The notes below the pieces were generated by a model, which was not told the DNA's origin, did no database searches, and saw nothing but the letters and a program-made list of their open reading frames with translations. Of a stretch of DNA of 64,000 nucleotides, positions 7,532 to 16,804 are shown piece after piece. This DNA comes from Polynucleobacter kasalickyi (GTDB taxonomy: Bacteria > Pseudomonadota > Gammaproteobacteria > Burkholderiales > Burkholderiaceae). The stretch spans positions 62,001 to 126,000 of the forward strand of contig NZ_FWXJ01000004.1 of assembly GCF_900176405.1 (NCBI RefSeq), in the 5' to 3' direction. Both the position numbers and the translations under genes were made by a program. Numbering within the stretch: position 1 is the first letter of the stretch; each line of letters starts with the position of its first letter.

Positions 7532-8535
7532 TGAATACACCGATTCCAACACAAGCAACGATTCAGTTTATGAACTTAAAGCAAGAGGCTGCAATTGAGC
7601 CTTCTCCAGTGCCAACTGGTCCAGTGACGAAAGAAACACAAATTATTGCAATTTATGGCAAAGGTGGCATTGGTAAAAGTTTCACTTTGTCGAATCTGTC
7701 CTACATGATGGCTCAGCAAGGTAAAAAAGTATTATTAATTGGCTGCGATCCAAAGAGTGATACTACCTCCTTGTTATTTGGTGGTAAGGCTTGTCCAACG
7801 ATTATTGAAACTTCATCGAAGAAAAAGCTTGCTGGCGAAAATGTCGAAATTGGTGACGTTTGCTTTAAGCGTGATGGTGTGTTTGCCATGGAATTAGGCG
7901 GTCCTGAGGTCGGTCGTGGTTGTGGTGGTAGAGGAATTATTCATGGTTTCGAAACCTTAGAAAAGCTAGGCTTTCATGATTGGGGATTTGACTATGTTCT
8001 CCTTGATTTCTTGGGAGATGTGGTCTGCGGTGGCTTTGGTTTACCAATTGCTAGAGATATGTGTCAAAAAGTGATCGTAGTAGGAAGTAATGATTTGCAA
8101 TCACTATATGTGGCGAATAACGTTTGTTCTGCAGTTGAATATTTCCGTAAATTGGGTGGTAATGTCGGTGTAGCCGGTATGGTCATTAATAAGGATGACG
8201 GCACAGGAGAGGCAGCAGCCTTCGCAGAAAAAGTTGGTATTCCAGTCTTGTCTGCAATCCCGGCAAATGATGATATTCGTCGCAAAAGCGCTAACTATGA
8301 AATTATTGGCACGCCAGACAGTGAGTGGGGTAGCTTATTTGCTGAATTAGGTTTGAACGTAGCGACTGCGCCACCTGTTAGACCTAAACCACTCACTCAA
8401 GATGAATTACTAGGGCTGTTTTCAGCGGATCAAGTTGGGCGAAATGTTGTCTTAGAACCAGCTACTTTATTTGATATGGTTGGTAAGGATGAGATTGTTA
8501 AAGAATCCTTAGAAGTGGTCTACGACAAAGTATAA
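7531..8535 (+). CDS. bchX: Chlorophyllide a reductase iron protein
   Basis: BchX is the ATP-dependent electron donor of chlorophyllide a reductase (with BchYZ), which reduces ring B to the bacteriochlorin. It is a NifH-like protein of 334 residues. The P-loop GKGGIGKS lies at residues 43-50, and Fe-S ligand cysteines appear in GRGCGGRG and DVVCGGFG. I choose the ATG at 7531, which overlaps the bchC stop by one base with a GGAG site upstream, over an in-frame TTG at 7516. BchL later in the window is its paralogue. Confidence 0.95.
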   Translation: MNTPIPTQATIQFMNLKQEAAIEPSPVPTGPVTKETQIIAIYGKGGIGKSFTLSNLSYMMAQQGKKVLLIGCDPKSDTTSLLFGGKACPTIIETSSKKKLAGENVEIGDVCFKRDGVFAMELGGPEVGRGCGGRGIIHGFETLEKLGFHDWGFDYVLLDFLGDVVCGGFGLPIARDMCQKVIVVGSNDLQSLYVANNVCSAVEYFRKLGGNVGVAGMVINKDDGTGEAAAFAEKVGIPVLSAIPANDDIRRKSANYEIIGTPDSEWGSLFAELGLNVATAPPVRPKPLTQDELLGLFSADQVGRNVVLEPATLFDMVGKDEIVKESLEVVYDKV

Positions 8536-8539
8536 GACC

Positions 8540-10069
8540 ATGAGCGATCATAAAATAATTCCAATTATTGCCAACCAAGAGACTTTAACGTCGGATGGTA
8601 TGGGTTGTCACTCGGGTGCGGAGCAGATGTTAGATGCTGCACGCAAGGCCAATAAATCTGAAGTATTAAATCAATACGCTAAAGATTATCCAAAGGGCCC
8701 TCACGACCAACCGCAAAGTATGTGTCCTGCTTTTGGCTCGTTGCGTGTAGGCTTAAGAATGCGTCGCACAGCCACTATTTTGTCAGGTTCTGCATGCTGT
8801 GTTTACGGTTTAACCTTTACATCGCATTTTTACGGAGCGCGCAGAAGTGTTGGTTATGTGCCGTTTAATTCTGAGAGTTTAGTGACTGGAAAGTTATTCG
8901 AAGATATTCGTGACGCGGTTCATCAAGAAGCAAATCCTGATAAGTATGATGCTATCGTCATCATTAATTTATGTGTGCCAACAGCAAGTGGTGTACCACT
9001 ACAGTTGTTACCTAAAGAGATTAATGGTGTTCGTATCATCGGAATCGATGTACCAGGATTTGGGGTGCCTACTCATGCTGAAGCAAAAGATGTCCTAGCT
9101 GGCGCCATGTTGAAATTTGCTAGAGCAGAGGCTCAGGCAGGTCCAGTGACAGCACCAAGAACGGGCTTATCTTCAAAGCCTACGATTACTTTACTTGGTG
9201 AAATGTTCCCTGTGGATCCAATTGGTATTGGCATGATGCTTGAGCCGATGGGTCTTGCAGCAGGTCCAGTAGTACCAACGAGAGAATGGCGGGAACTCTA
9301 TCAAGCCTTGGATTGTGCAGCTGTAGCAGCGATTCATCCTTTTTACACCGCCAGTATTCGTGAATTCGAAGCTGCTGGTAGAAAAGTGGTTGGTTCAGCC
9401 CCGATTGGCTATGAAGGAACAGCCTCATGGCTCGAACAAATAGGAAAATCCTGCAACGTATCAGCAGATATGATTGCCAATGCACAAAATAAATTTTTAC
9501 CAGCGATCAAAAGTGCCTTAGCTGCTAAGCCGATTAAAGGCCGAATCACGATGAGTGGTTATGAAGGTTCAGAGTTATTAGTAGCAAGATTACTCATTGA
9601 AAGTGGTGCTGATGTTCGTTATGTTGGAACCGCTTGTCCTAAAACTCCTTGGAGTGCAGATGATCTAACCTGGTTAGAGTCTCGCGGTGTTCATGTTCAA
9701 TATCGTTCATCACTAGAACAAGATTTAGCTGCCATGAAAGAGTTTCAGCCTGATTTAGTGATTGGAACTACGCCGGTTGTGCAAAAAGCAAAACAGTCTG
9801 CCATTCCAGGTTTGTATTTTACGAATTTGATTTCAGCCAGACCATTGATGGGCGTCATGGGCGCTGGATCACTCGCGCAAGTCATCAATGCAGCGATTGG
9901 CAATAAAGAGCGTTTTGACACGATGGAAGCATTTTTTACGGACGTTGGGCATGACCACGCAGCGGGTGTATGGGATGAAATACCGCAAGATCGCCCTGAC
10001 TTTAAAGCAGATACGCGTCGTCGTATGGAGAAACTTGCCAAAAAACGTAAAGCGGAGGAGATGGGTTAA
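8540..10069 (+). CDS. bchY: Chlorophyllide a reductase subunit Y
   Basis: BchY is a NifD-like catalytic subunit that forms a heterotetramer with BchZ and receives electrons from BchX. The 509-residue product carries cysteine motifs for the shared 4Fe-4S cluster ([27 protein letters not shown]). It begins 4 bases after bchX and its stop overlaps the bchZ start (TAATG at 10067-10071). Confidence 0.95.
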   Translation: MSDHKIIPIIANQETLTSDGMGCHSGAEQMLDAARKANKSEVLNQYAKDYPKGPHDQPQSMCPAFGSLRVGLRMRRTATILSGSACCVYGLTFTSHFYGARRSVGYVPFNSESLVTGKLFEDIRDAVHQEANPDKYDAIVIINLCVPTASGVPLQLLPKEINGVRIIGIDVPGFGVPTHAEAKDVLAGAMLKFARAEAQAGPVTAPRTGLSSKPTITLLGEMFPVDPIGIGMMLEPMGLAAGPVVPTREWRELYQALDCAAVAAIHPFYTASIREFEAAGRKVVGSAPIGYEGTASWLEQIGKSCNVSADMIANAQNKFLPAIKSALAAKPIKGRITMSGYEGSELLVARLLIESGADVRYVGTACPKTPWSADDLTWLESRGVHVQYRSSLEQDLAAMKEFQPDLVIGTTPVVQKAKQSAIPGLYFTNLISARPLMGVMGAGSLAQVINAAIGNKERFDTMEAFFTDVGHDHAAGVWDEIPQDRPDFKADTRRRMEKLAKKRKAEEMG

Positions 10070-11526
10070 TGTTCGTTATTGATCACGATCGTGCCGGTGG
10101 CTATTGGGGAGCTGTCTATGTCTTCACCGCAATTAAAGGGTTACAAGTCGTTATTGACGGCCCTGTTGGCTGTGAAAATTTACCAGTGACCTCGGTTTTG
10201 CACTATACCGATGCTTTGCCACCTCACGAATTGCCAATCGTTGTTACTGGTCTCGGGGAAGAGCAACTGGGTCGTGAGGGTACTGAAGAGTCGATGAAGC
10301 GCGCCCATAAAGTACTTGATCCAGATCTGCCTTCTGTGGTTGTCACAGGTTCAATTGCCGAAATGATCGGTGGTGGCGTAACGCCTGAAGGTATGAATAT
10401 CGCCCGATTTTTACCACGTACCATTGACGAAGATCAGTGGCAAAGTGCGAATCGTGCCATGTATTGGTTATGGACTGAATATGGCATGAAGCATATACCA
10501 GAACGACCTGCCAAAAAAGAAGGTGAAAAGCCACGGGTAAATATTATTGGCCCCTGCTATGGCACCTTTAATATGTATAGTGATTTAGCAGAGATTAAGC
10601 GCTTGGTAACTGGTATCGGCGCAGAAATTAATTTGGTATTTCCGCTATCCAGTCACTTAGCTGATGTTTCCCGATTGGTGGAGGCAGATGTCAATATTTG
10701 TATGTATCGTGAATTTGGTCGTTTACTCTGTGAAGGCTTAGAGCGGCCTTATTTGCAAGCTCCAATTGGTATGCACAGCACTACCAAATTTTTACGTAGT
10801 TTAGGTGAGTTACTTGGCTTAGATCCAGAACCATTTATTGCGAAAGAAAAGCATACTACTCTAAAACCTATTTGGGATTTATGGCGTTCGGTGACACAAG
10901 ATTTCTTTGGTACAGGATCTTTCGGTGTCGTGGCTAATGAAACCTATACCCGAGGGTTACGTCATTTCTTAGAAGATGAAATGGGTTTGCCTTGTAATTT
11001 TGCAGTACCGCGTAAGCCTGGTGAAAAAACAGATAATGCGCAAATTAGAGAGCTCGTACAAACCAAAACACCTTTAGTGATTTTTGGTAGTTACAACGAA
11101 AGAATGTACTCAGCTGAAGTTGGTGGAAGAGCAGCATATATACCAGCTTCTTTTCCAGGTGCAATTATTCGCAGACATACTGGTACGCCTTTTATGGGGT
11201 ACGCAGGCGCAACTTATATTATTCAAGAATTTTGTAATGCATTATTCGATGCTTTATTCCACATCATTCCTCTTGGGACTGAATTAGATAAGGTTGAAGC
11301 TACTCTGGCAAAAGAGGGGCAGCTTCACAACTTACCGTGGGAAGAAAAGGCACAAATCCTTCTGCAAGAAATGGTTGATTCTCAACCAGTACTCACTCAA
11401 ATCTCAGTTGCTAAGAAGATTCGTGATCGTGCAGAAAGGGAAGCTCGACTCCATGGAGAGCAAGTAGTTAGTACAGCGCGGCTAGAAGAATTACAGACAT
11501 CACTTGGCATGGTTATTGCTAAATGA
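10069..11526 (+). CDS. bchZ: Chlorophyllide a reductase subunit Z
   Basis: BchZ is the NifK-like partner of BchY. The 485-residue protein opens with [17 protein letters not shown] and contains [21 protein letters not shown], with the cluster-ligating cysteine, then a long nitrogenase-like fold and a C-terminal light-independent-reductase-type tail ([17 protein letters not shown]). The start overlaps the bchY stop. A 114-base gap to pufB follows, the only real spacing in the bchCXYZ-puf series. Confidence 0.95.
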   Translation: MFVIDHDRAGGYWGAVYVFTAIKGLQVVIDGPVGCENLPVTSVLHYTDALPPHELPIVVTGLGEEQLGREGTEESMKRAHKVLDPDLPSVVVTGSIAEMIGGGVTPEGMNIARFLPRTIDEDQWQSANRAMYWLWTEYGMKHIPERPAKKEGEKPRVNIIGPCYGTFNMYSDLAEIKRLVTGIGAEINLVFPLSSHLADVSRLVEADVNICMYREFGRLLCEGLERPYLQAPIGMHSTTKFLRSLGELLGLDPEPFIAKEKHTTLKPIWDLWRSVTQDFFGTGSFGVVANETYTRGLRHFLEDEMGLPCNFAVPRKPGEKTDNAQIRELVQTKTPLVIFGSYNERMYSAEVGGRAAYIPASFPGAIIRRHTGTPFMGYAGATYIIQEFCNALFDALFHIIPLGTELDKVEATLAKEGQLHNLPWEEKAQILLQEMVDSQPVLTQISVAKKIRDRAEREARLHGEQVVSTARLEELQTSLGMVIAK

Positions 11527-11640
11527 AAACAATCAAGGTAACGATTGGGTCTAAAAAATATGGTGTAGTTAAGCCGTATCCCCAAGCTACACGGGGTGTG
11601 TGTGGTAGATGCCGCAAGGCTTTTTTATGGAGTAATCAAC
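11527..11640 (+). promoter_or_regulatory. bchZ-pufB leader with small inverted repeats
   Basis: The 114-base spacer has no TGT-N12-ACA site. It contains GTGTAG (11563-11568) paired with CTACAC (11587-11592), an overlapping CCCC/GGGG alternative, and GCC-GCAA-GGC followed by six T bases just before the pufB ribosome site (GGAG). These are short stems and only suggest that the pufB leader is structured. No convincing -35/-10 pair was identified, so puf may rely on read-through from bchC or on a promoter inside bchZ. Confidence 0.35.
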
Positions 11641-11787
11641 ATGGCTGAAAACAGATCTATATCTGGTTTATCCGATGCGGAAGCTCAAGAGTTCCACACA
11701 TTTTATGTACAGGGACTTGTCGGCTTTGCAGCAATCGCCGTAGTAGCGCACATCCTCGTTTGGGCATGGCGTCCTTGGTTTAATTGA
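11641..11787 (+). CDS. pufB: Light-harvesting 1 beta polypeptide
   Basis: PufB is the beta apoprotein of the core antenna that encircles the reaction centre. The 48-residue peptide [19 protein letters not shown] has a polar N-terminal helix, one transmembrane helix and the bacteriochlorophyll-ligating histidine in [15 protein letters not shown] lies 9 bases before the ATG. An in-frame upstream start at 11596 is rejected because it adds residues foreign to the family. Unusually, pufA does not follow directly; a separate 73-codon gene lies between. Confidence 0.96.
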   Translation: MAENRSISGLSDAEAQEFHTFYVQGLVGFAAIAVVAHILVWAWRPWFN

Positions 11788-11818
11788 TTTAAACCAATAT
11801 TTAAAAAGGAAAACTATC

Positions 11819-12040
11819 ATGCAACTTAGTAAAGATTCTTTCTCAAAAACAATTCAAAGTGACTCTATGTCCTTTAAATTAATTTATGTTTTGTGTTTTT
11901 CAATTTGCCTGGTGGTGGCACTTTTTACGGTATTCCTACCTCATAAATGGAAGTTTTCTCTTCCTGGTGCCGAAAGCGGTCACTCGTTTATCGACTCTGT
12001 GAGAGTAGGTGTTTATAGCTTTATGTCTTATTTGATTTAG
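11819..12040 (+). CDS. Unrecognised 73-aa membrane protein between pufB and pufA
   Basis: A 73-residue frame sits between the two LH1 genes, with its own ribosome site (AAGGA, about 9 bases before ATG). Its stop overlaps the pufA ribosome site (TAGGAGA). It has a polar N-terminus, one hydrophobic span (about residues 21-41), the turn [17 protein letters not shown], and a short C-terminal amphipathic stretch ending [11 protein letters not shown]. There is no histidine inside the span, so it is not another pigment-binding alpha or beta chain. Single span plus C-terminal helix resembles PufQ in outline (PufQ normally precedes pufB); a PufX- or protein-U-like LH1 ring accessory is the other possibility. 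Identity is inference; being a real gene is well supported by placement and both ribosome sites. Confidence 0.8.
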   Translation: MQLSKDSFSKTIQSDSMSFKLIYVLCFSICLVVALFTVFLPHKWKFSLPGAESGHSFIDSVRVGVYSFMSYLI

Positions 12041-12050
12041 GAGAAAGACT

Positions 12051-12224
12051 ATGTGGAGAGTTTGGAAACTATACGACCCATTACGTGCAATGGTCGCACA
12101 AGGAGTTTTCTTGTTCGCACTAGCAGCAATGATTCACTTGATTTTGTTAAGCACCAACCAGTACAAATGGTTAGATGGTATGAGTCAAGCGCAGTATTTG
12201 CAGTCACGTGCTGCAGCGAAGTAA
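12051..12224 (+). CDS. pufA: Light-harvesting 1 alpha polypeptide
   Basis: This 57-residue frame starts [17 protein letters not shown]. It has the family pattern: an amphipathic N-terminus, one span, and the pigment-ligating histidine in [12 protein letters not shown], followed by [10 protein letters not shown]. It ends SRAAAK. The ribosome site GGAGA overlaps the stop of the preceding small gene. A different-frame reading of 12053-12283 is a shadow. PufA and PufB form the LH1 ring around PufLM. Confidence 0.95.
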   Translation: MWRVWKLYDPLRAMVAQGVFLFALAAMIHLILLSTNQYKWLDGMSQAQYLQSRAAAK

Positions 12225-12228
12225 TTTG

Positions 12229-12266
12229 TAAAAAGCCTTGGGATAGGCTTTTTAGACTATCCCAAG
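12229..12266 (+). promoter_or_regulatory. Two overlapping, mutually exclusive hairpins between pufA and pufL
   Basis: Stem 1 pairs TAAAAAGCCT (12229-12238) with AGGCTTTTTA (12245-12254) around a 6-base loop; its right arm supplies a U-run, so it resembles an intrinsic terminator. Stem 2 pairs CTTGGGATAG (12237-12246) with CTATCCCAAG (12257-12266) around a 10-base loop. Both are perfect 10-bp stems and they share 12237-12238 and 12245-12246, so they cannot coexist. Intercistronic pufA-pufL structures in Rhodobacter stabilise the short pufBA transcript; this could do that or act as an attenuator. Confidence 0.75.
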
Positions 12267-12307
12267 CACTAATTCTTTTGTAACAATTTTATATAAGCGA
12301 GAGCAAA

Positions 12308-13129
12308 ATGGCGATGCTCAATTTTGAAAGAAAGTACCGCGTACGCGGTGGAACCTTAATTGGTGGCGACTTATTTGATTTTTGGGTCGGACCATTTTTT
12401 GTCGGATTTTTTGGCATTACTACTATTTTCTTTGCCTTCTTAGGGACGGCGATGATTATGTGGGGTGCTGCTCATAATGGTGTTTTTAATTTTTGGCAAA
12501 TAAATATTGCGCCCCCAGATATTGCCCTTGGCTTAGCTCCAGCACCCATGCATGAAGGTGGTATTTGGCAGATAGTGACCATTTGTGCTTTAGGCGCATT
12601 TGGTTCATGGCTCATGCGAGAGGTCGAGATTTGTCGTAAGTTAGGTATTGGTTTTCATGTACCTATCGCCTATGGCTTTGCCGTATTTGCTTACTTTACC
12701 TTGAATGTGATTCGACCAATTATGATGGGTGCTTGGGGACATGGTTTTCCCTACGGCATTATGAGTCACTTAGATTGGGTATCCAATACCGGTTATCAGT
12801 ATTTACATTTTCACTATAACCCCGCTCATATGATTGCCGTGTCACTGTTCTTTACAACGACCTTAGCGCTAGGTTTGCATGGTGCCTTGATCTTGTCGTC
12901 TACGAATCCTTCCGATGGCGTGGTCAAAACCCCTGAGCACGAAGATACATTTTTCAGAGATATTATTGGCTACTCCGTTGGAACCTTAGGGATTCACCGA
13001 GTTGGCCTATTCTTAGCTCTTGCGGCGGTATTTTGGAGCGCTGTTTGTATCATTATCAGCGGACCGTTCTGGACCAAAGGCTGGCCAGAGTGGTGGACAT
13101 GGTGGCTAAATATGCCAATTTGGAATTAA
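12308..13129 (+). CDS. pufL: Photosynthetic reaction centre L subunit
   Basis: PufL is one of the two five-helix membrane subunits that bind the special pair, bacteriopheophytins and quinones. The 273-residue protein starts [20 protein letters not shown]. It shows the conserved [19 protein letters not shown] loop and the pigment- and iron-ligand histidine region ([23 protein letters not shown]). It follows the pufA hairpins and precedes pufM by 19 bases. Confidence 0.97.
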   Translation: MAMLNFERKYRVRGGTLIGGDLFDFWVGPFFVGFFGITTIFFAFLGTAMIMWGAAHNGVFNFWQINIAPPDIALGLAPAPMHEGGIWQIVTICALGAFGSWLMREVEICRKLGIGFHVPIAYGFAVFAYFTLNVIRPIMMGAWGHGFPYGIMSHLDWVSNTGYQYLHFHYNPAHMIAVSLFFTTTLALGLHGALILSSTNPSDGVVKTPEHEDTFFRDIIGYSVGTLGIHRVGLFLALAAVFWSAVCIIISGPFWTKGWPEWWTWWLNMPIWN

Positions 13130-13148
13130 TTAAGGACTGGAGAAAATA

Positions 13149-14141
13149 ATGAATTATCAAAATCTTTTTACTCGAGTTCAAGTACGTGGCCCAATTAGTC
13201 ATGGCATCCCCCTAGATGACTATGATCAACGCGAGCGTGGTAAGGGTGCTTTTTTCAATACCTTGATGGGGCGTATTGGCAATGCTCAAATCGGACCTAT
13301 TTATTTGGGAAGATTAGGTTTGGCTTCCCTTATATTTGGAGCCTTAGCTTTTGTTCTTATTGGGATGAATTTTTGGGCGCAGGTTGGTTGGAGTCCGATT
13401 AAATTTGTACGGAATTTGTTTTGGCTTTCCTTAGACCCACCAGCACCACAATATGGCTTAAGAATGCCACCTTTATGGGAGGGTGGTTGGTTTCTTATCG
13501 TGGGCCTCTTTCTGATTATTTCTGTCCTACTCTGGTGGATGAGAACCTATCGCAGAGCTATTGCTCTAGGTCAAGGCACTCATATTGCATGGGCATTTGC
13601 TTCCGCAATTTGGCTCTTTTTGGTACTAGGCTTATTCCGCCCTATCTTAATGGGACGTTGGAGTGAAGCTGTTCCATACGGCATTTTCTCTCACCTGGAC
13701 TGGACTGCTGCATTATCTATTCGTTATGGCAATCTGTTCTATAACCCATTCCATATGCTTTCCATCTTCTTTTTGTATGGATCAGTGTTGCTATTTGCAA
13801 TGCATGGGGCAACGATTCTGGCCGTAAGTCGTTACGGTGGTGAGCGCGAGATTGAGCAAATTGTTGATCGTGGTACTGCTTCTGAAAGAGCCGCATTATT
13901 TTGGAGATGGACGATGGGCTTCAATGCAACGATGGAATCGATTCACTATTGGGCCTGGTGGTTTGCAGTTCTGACAACTTTAACGGGCGGCATTGGTATT
14001 TTGTTAACTGGTACGGTCGTTGAAAACTGGTACTTATGGGCGCAACACCATAATATGGTGCCAGCTTATCCCCCAACGCACGTGACTGATCCATCCCTCA
14101 CAACCCCTGCGTTTGTACCCCCAGTTCAAGGAGGGAAATAA
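13149..14141 (+). CDS. pufM: Photosynthetic reaction centre M subunit
   Basis: PufM is the second pigment-binding subunit and heterodimer partner of PufL. The 330-residue product has five spans, the [14 protein letters not shown] and [16 protein letters not shown] pigment and quinone-iron motifs, and a C-terminal extension ([18 protein letters not shown]) typical of reaction centres that bind a tetraheme cytochrome. Its stop overlaps the pufC ATG (TAATG), so PufC synthesis is coupled to it. Confidence 0.97.
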   Translation: MNYQNLFTRVQVRGPISHGIPLDDYDQRERGKGAFFNTLMGRIGNAQIGPIYLGRLGLASLIFGALAFVLIGMNFWAQVGWSPIKFVRNLFWLSLDPPAPQYGLRMPPLWEGGWFLIVGLFLIISVLLWWMRTYRRAIALGQGTHIAWAFASAIWLFLVLGLFRPILMGRWSEAVPYGIFSHLDWTAALSIRYGNLFYNPFHMLSIFFLYGSVLLFAMHGATILAVSRYGGEREIEQIVDRGTASERAALFWRWTMGFNATMESIHYWAWWFAVLTTLTGGIGILLTGTVVENWYLWAQHHNMVPAYPPTHVTDPSLTTPAFVPPVQGGK

Positions 14142-15196
14142 TGAAAAATAGACTTTATTCTTTGGCAGCGCTATGCGGTCTAGTTGTGCTACTAACAGCC
14201 TGTGAGCGTCCGCCAATTGACTCTACTCAGCTTGGTTTTAGAGGTACGGCAATGGCTGATATCAAAAATCCAAGAACTGAGGCGACTTTAGTGAATCTCA
14301 ATAAAGCGCCAGCTTCGATGGGACTAGCACCTGCTGAAGGTGATAAAGCGGGGAAAGTGTATAAAAACGTACAAGTATTAAACAACTTGAGCGTTGCACA
14401 GTTCACGACTTTTATGGTTTCGATGTCTAGTTGGGTTGCACCAGCTGAAGGTTGTACCTATTGCCATAATCCTGCAAATTTTGCTGAAGACTCAAAATAT
14501 ACAAAAATTGTCGCACGCAAAATGATTCAAATGACACAGGGTATCAATACCGGTTGGCAGTCCCACGTTAAGGAAACAGGTGTTACTTGTTATACCTGCC
14601 ATCGGGGTAATAATATTCCACAAAATGTCTGGTTTAAATCACCTGAGCAGGCTGGTGGGCATATGTTAGGAAATTTGAATGGTCAGAATGATCCAAAACA
14701 AAGTACCGCATATACCTCGATGCCGAATGAGCCGTTTTCTAAATATATCTTAGAAAATAATCCTGCAAGGATTCAGGGGCAAACTTTCTTGCCAACTGGT
14801 AATAAAAAGACTATTCAGGAAACTGAGACGGTTTATAGCTTCATGAATCATCTTTCAAAATCTCTTGGTGTGAATTGTACCTATTGCCACAACTCTCGGA
14901 TATTTAGTGATTGGGATCAAAGTCGTCCACAAAGATCACAAGCTTGGCATGCTATCCAGATGTTAAAAGATGTGAATAACGATTATATGTTGCCACTAAC
15001 CAGTACTTTCCCTCAGGCAAGATTGGGTCCAACAGGAGACGTGGCCAAAGCAAATTGTGCTACATGTCATCAAGGTGTTAATAAACCATTATATGGGGTC
15101 AGTATGCTAAGTGATTATCCTTATCTTACGGGTCCAAAGAAACAACAAGCTGTAGTAATCGATAGTGGTAAATCCACATCGGTTGCAATGAAATAG
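14141..15196 (+). CDS. pufC: Reaction-centre tetraheme cytochrome c subunit
   Basis: PufC is the periplasmic tetraheme cytochrome that re-reduces the photo-oxidised special pair. The 351-residue precursor starts with a lipoprotein signal peptide; LLTAC gives lipid-modified Cys21. Four heme-binding motifs are visible: CTYCH (105-109), CYTCH (150-154), CTYCH (245-249) and CATCH (305-309). The start overlaps pufM. A strong terminator 26 bases after the stop ends the puf transcript. Confidence 0.96.
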   Translation: MKNRLYSLAALCGLVVLLTACERPPIDSTQLGFRGTAMADIKNPRTEATLVNLNKAPASMGLAPAEGDKAGKVYKNVQVLNNLSVAQFTTFMVSMSSWVAPAEGCTYCHNPANFAEDSKYTKIVARKMIQMTQGINTGWQSHVKETGVTCYTCHRGNNIPQNVWFKSPEQAGGHMLGNLNGQNDPKQSTAYTSMPNEPFSKYILENNPARIQGQTFLPTGNKKTIQETETVYSFMNHLSKSLGVNCTYCHNSRIFSDWDQSRPQRSQAWHAIQMLKDVNNDYMLPLTSTFPQARLGPTGDVAKANCATCHQGVNKPLYGVSMLSDYPYLTGPKKQQAVVIDSGKSTSVAMK

Positions 15197-15222
15197 CTTT
15201 ACCGGTGTTGTAGCGCTGTCTT

Positions 15223-15247
15223 TGGCGCCTTCGGGCGCCATTTTTTT
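15223..15247 (+). terminator. UUCG-loop intrinsic terminator after pufC
   Basis: The perfect 7-bp stem TGGCGCC/GGCGCCA is closed by a TTCG tetraloop and followed by seven T bases (15241-15247). It is one of the most GC-rich elements in the cluster. crtI begins only 11 bases after the T-run, so crtIB must use read-through or a promoter inside pufC. Confidence 0.92.
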
Positions 15248-15258
15248 AAAGGATTTAT

Positions 15259-16800
15259 ATGGACGCACAAGTTGATCGATTTAAGATTGCCAGCTTAAAT
15301 GCGGATGATCCACACCCCTCCAAATCACGTGTCATCGTGATTGGCTCTGGCTTTGGTGGACTTGCTGCGGCTATTCGGTTGTCTCTCAAAGGGTATGAAG
15401 TAACGGTGCTAGAAAAGCTCGATACACCTGGCGGCAGAGCTTATGTCTATCGACGCAATGGCTATGTGTTTGATGCTGGGCCAACCATTATCACCGCGCC
15501 ATTTTTACTCGAAGAGTTATGGGAGATGTGCGGTAAAAAAATGAGCGATGAAGTGGACTTGCGCTTGATGAATCCTTTTTATCAAGTACGGTTTTTAAAT
15601 GGGCGAGTGTTTAACTACACAGGTGATCGCACAGAGATGGAACAAGAAATTAACAAGTTTTCACCAAAGGATGTCGAAGGGTATCGACGTTTTTTAAAAG
15701 AAGCAGAAAAATGTTATCGCTTAGGATTTGAAGATCTATCAGCAATCGCCTTTACTAAATTATGGACACTGATCAAAACCTTGCCAAATATGTATAAGAT
15801 GCGAGCTTGGGAGAGTATCTATACTTTAGTTGCTAGACATATCAAAGACCCCCAACTCCGAGAAGTAATGAGTTTTCATCCTTTACTTATTGGGGGCAAT
15901 CCTTTTTCAGTCACGGCTGTATATGCCTTAATTAATGCTTTGGAGCAAAAAGGAGGTGTCCACTCTGTAATGGGGGGTACCGGCGAATTAATTAAAGGAA
16001 TGGTGAAGTTATTAGACGGATTAGGTGTCAGAATTCGTTATGACAGTGAAGTGAAAAAAATCAATATCAATGAGCATGGAGTAACTGGCGTTACTTTAGC
16101 TGATGGTAAAGTTTTGTATGCGGACAAAGTAGTCTCTAATGCAGACTCTGCTTGGACTTATAAAAATTTAGTAGATGTGAAGTATCGTAAGCACTGGACA
16201 GATCGAAAAATTGCTCGCGGTAAATATTCCATGAGTCTATTTGTTTGGTATTTTGGCACCAATAAACGTTATGAAGAAGTTACCCACCATACGATGTTAA
16301 TGGGCAATCGATATGAGTCTTTGTTAAAAGATATTTTCAAAAAACATCACTTACCCAAAGACTTTAGTTTGTACTTGCATCGTCCAACCGCAACTGACCC
16401 GTCAATGGCGCCGGACGGGCATGATACTTTTTATGTCTTGTCACCCGTGTCACATTTAGATAGTGGTACTGATTGGTCAGAACAAGTCGAAACGTATCGG
16501 CAATCGGTACAAAAAATGTTAGAAGATACTATTTTGCCGAATTTAGGCGAGCATCTGACAGAGTCATTCTGTACCACGCCACAAGACTTCCAGGACCGGC
16601 TCTTATCGTATAAAGGCGCTGCATTTGGACTAGAGCCATTATTGCTGCAAAGTGCTTGGTTCAGACCGCACAATATTAGTGAAGACGTCGAAGGACTGTA
16701 TATGGTGGGTGCAAGTACTCATCCTGGAGCAGGAATTCCGGGAGTATTATCCTCTGCAAAAGCCCTAGACTCAGTGATTCCATCCCTTGTTAAAAGGTAA
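15259..16800 (+). CDS. crtI: Phytoene desaturase
   Basis: CrtI is an FAD-dependent, membrane-associated desaturase that converts phytoene to neurosporene (three steps, in spheroidene producers) or lycopene. The 513-residue protein shows the dinucleotide motif VIVIGSGFGGLAAAIRLS near residues 30-47 and the C-terminal family signature GASTHPGAGIPGVLSSAKA. AAAGGA precedes the ATG. The gene lies just after the puf terminator. Its product number (neurosporene or lycopene) cannot be read from the sequence. Confidence 0.95.
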   Translation: MDAQVDRFKIASLNADDPHPSKSRVIVIGSGFGGLAAAIRLSLKGYEVTVLEKLDTPGGRAYVYRRNGYVFDAGPTIITAPFLLEELWEMCGKKMSDEVDLRLMNPFYQVRFLNGRVFNYTGDRTEMEQEINKFSPKDVEGYRRFLKEAEKCYRLGFEDLSAIAFTKLWTLIKTLPNMYKMRAWESIYTLVARHIKDPQLREVMSFHPLLIGGNPFSVTAVYALINALEQKGGVHSVMGGTGELIKGMVKLLDGLGVRIRYDSEVKKININEHGVTGVTLADGKVLYADKVVSNADSAWTYKNLVDVKYRKHWTDRKIARGKYSMSLFVWYFGTNKRYEEVTHHTMLMGNRYESLLKDIFKKHHLPKDFSLYLHRPTATDPSMAPDGHDTFYVLSPVSHLDSGTDWSEQVETYRQSVQKMLEDTILPNLGEHLTESFCTTPQDFQDRLLSYKGAAFGLEPLLLQSAWFRPHNISEDVEGLYMVGASTHPGAGIPGVLSSAKALDSVIPSLVKR

Positions 16801-16804
16801 CAAT

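Noticed and set aside
12053..12283. 76-codon plus-strand frame starting at 12053
   Set aside because: It reads pufA in the wrong frame; the ATG at 12051 gives an unmistakable LH1 alpha peptide.
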